Of a stretch of 36,215 nt of DNA, positions 35,259 through 36,215 are shown one piece after another. The notes below the pieces were generated by a model. It was not told the origin of the DNA. It was given only the letters and a program-made list of their open reading frames with translations, and made no database searches. Numbering within the stretch: the first letter of the stretch is position 1; each line of letters starts with the position of its first letter. Both the position numbers and the translations under genes were made by a program. Origin of the DNA: Glaciecola sp. UBA983 (GTDB lineage Bacteria; Pseudomonadota; Gammaproteobacteria; Enterobacterales; Alteromonadaceae). Location: contig DBBN01000028.1 of the NCBI GenBank assembly GCA_002292215.1, positions 1-36,215 on the forward strand, written 5' to 3'.

Positions 35259-36215
35259 TTATTTGTTTAACCTATTTTCGATCAGTAAATCAACGACTGA
35301 AGGATCAGCTAAGGTAGAAGTATCACCTAATTGATCATGCTCATTGGCTGCAATTTTACGTAAAATACGACGCATAATCTTACCTGAGCGTGTCTTCGGT
35401 AATCCTTTGGTCCATTGAATCATATCTGGTGACGCAATCGGGCTTAACTCTTTTCGGACCCAAGTACGTAACTCAGCGGTTAATGCATCTGTCACTTCAA
35501 CACCTTCAATTGGTGTGACGTACACATAGATACCTTGACCTTTAATATCATGAGGATAACCCACAACAGCAGCTTCGGCAATAGCAGGATGCGCAACTAA
35601 CGCGCTTTCAATTTCAGCAGTGCCTAAACGGTGCCCTGATACGTTCAATACATCATCCACACGACCAGTGATCCAGTAATAGCCATCTTCATCACGACGA
35701 CAACCGTCACCAGTGAAATAAACATTCGGGTAAGCACTAAAATAGGTTTCAATAAAACGCTTATGATCTCCGTACACGGTTCTTGCTTGTGCCGGCCAGC
35801 TATCTTTAAGTACTAAGTTACCTTCTGCCACGCCTTCTAATTCATTGCCATCTGCATCAAATAACGCAGGTTGTACACCAAATAATGGACGTGAAGCTGA
35901 ACCCGGCTTGTTTGGTGTGACGGTTGGTAATGGGGCAATCATCATGCCGCCAGTTTCTGTTTGCCACCACGTATCAACAATAGGGCAACGCGCTTGACCA
36001 ATGACATTGTAATACCATTCCCACGCTTCGGGGTTAATGGGTTCACCTACTGAGCCTAAGATACGTAATGACGATAAATCACACCCTTCTACCGGCTTAG
36101 TGCCATGTGCCATTAAAGCACGGATTGCAGTTGGTGCTGTATATAAGCTGTTTACTTTGTATTTTTCAACGATTTGAGCAATACGGCGAACATCCGGATA
36201 GGTCGGAACACCTTC
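35259..36215 (-). CDS. acs: Acetyl-CoA synthetase (5' end outside window)
   Basis: Activates acetate to acetyl-CoA through acetyl-AMP; the assimilation arm of the acetate switch. The open frame enters from the right edge (first residues [14 protein letters not shown]) and gives 319 C-terminal residues of a protein normally about 650. Present are [31 protein letters not shown] (acyl-adenylate motif), [20 protein letters not shown] with the nucleotide-binding Asp, the hinge region [18 protein letters not shown], and [16 protein letters not shown], whose lysine is the site acetylated in studied Acs enzymes. It is followed by crbR after 20 bases. Confidence 0.96.
   Translation of the reverse strand, partial: EGVPTYPDVRRIAQIVEKYKVNSLYTAPTAIRALMAHGTKPVEGCDLSSLRILGSVGEPINPEAWEWYYNVIGQARCPIVDTWWQTETGGMMIAPLPTVTPNKPGSASRPLFGVQPALFDADGNELEGVAEGNLVLKDSWPAQARTVYGDHKRFIETYFSAYPNVYFTGDGCRRDEDGYYWITGRVDDVLNVSGHRLGTAEIESALVAHPAIAEAAVVGYPHDIKGQGIYVYVTPIEGVEVTDALTAELRTWVRKELSPIASPDMIQWTKGLPKTRSGKIMRRILRKIAANEHDQLGDTSTLADPSVVDLLIENRLNK

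Overview
The window reads as chromosomal DNA of a marine, AT-rich gammaproteobacterium of the Alteromonadales/Vibrionales type (Shewanella-, Moritella- or Psychrobium-like; genus not resolved). The evidence is a Na+-translocating NADH:quinone reductase operon, FabV, gammaproteobacterial Ppc/Mdh/ArgR, two large TonB-dependent receptors, a BCCT osmolyte carrier with a CosR/EctR-like MarR regulator, and a Vibrio/Pseudomonas-type CrbS/CrbR acetate-switch locus. I see no insertion sequence, prophage, CRISPR array, tRNA or rRNA. Coding density is high and most operons end in clear intrinsic terminators.

Layout. 1-5463 (minus): nqrABCDEF, with nqrF running off the left edge; upstream lie a structured leader, a probable promoter and a 16-bp-stem terminator. 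5938-7128 (minus): fabV. 7311-7928 (minus): fklB, divergent from ppc (8106-10742, plus). 10860-11798 (minus): mdh, divergent from argR (11995-12459, plus). 12673-15807 (minus): an Oar-like TonB-dependent receptor. 16103-18865 (plus): a tight operon of uridine kinase, NupC-type nucleoside transporter and an Fe(II)/2-oxoglutarate oxygenase. 18911-21380 (minus): BCCT transporter followed by its MarR-family regulator. 21645-26223 (plus): a second TonB-dependent receptor and a TPR-sulfotransferase. 26195-30822 (minus): DUF4212 small subunit and SLC5-family symporter, then a cNMP/CBS/DUF294 protein and a DnaQ-like exonuclease. 31081-34512 (plus): CrbS hybrid kinase. 34588-36215 (minus): acs (partial) and crbR.

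How the genes fit together. The nqr operon makes the respiratory sodium pump; the sodium gradient can drive the symporters nearby (NupC-type, BCCT, SLC5). Ppc and Mdh are central C4 metabolism. The right end is an acetate-assimilation module: sensor kinase with a transporter-like input domain (CrbS), response regulator (CrbR), acetyl-CoA synthetase, and an ActP-like symporter with its small partner.

The most interesting items are the kinase/transporter/oxygenase operon (possible nucleoside hydroxylation route), the structured nqr leader with no good ribosome binding site, the DUF294/DnaQ pair attached to the acetate locus, the perfect 10-bp inverted repeat between crbS and the symporter genes, and the TPR-sulfotransferase beside a TonB receptor. 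None of these proves a wholly new system; they are hypotheses with stated tests.
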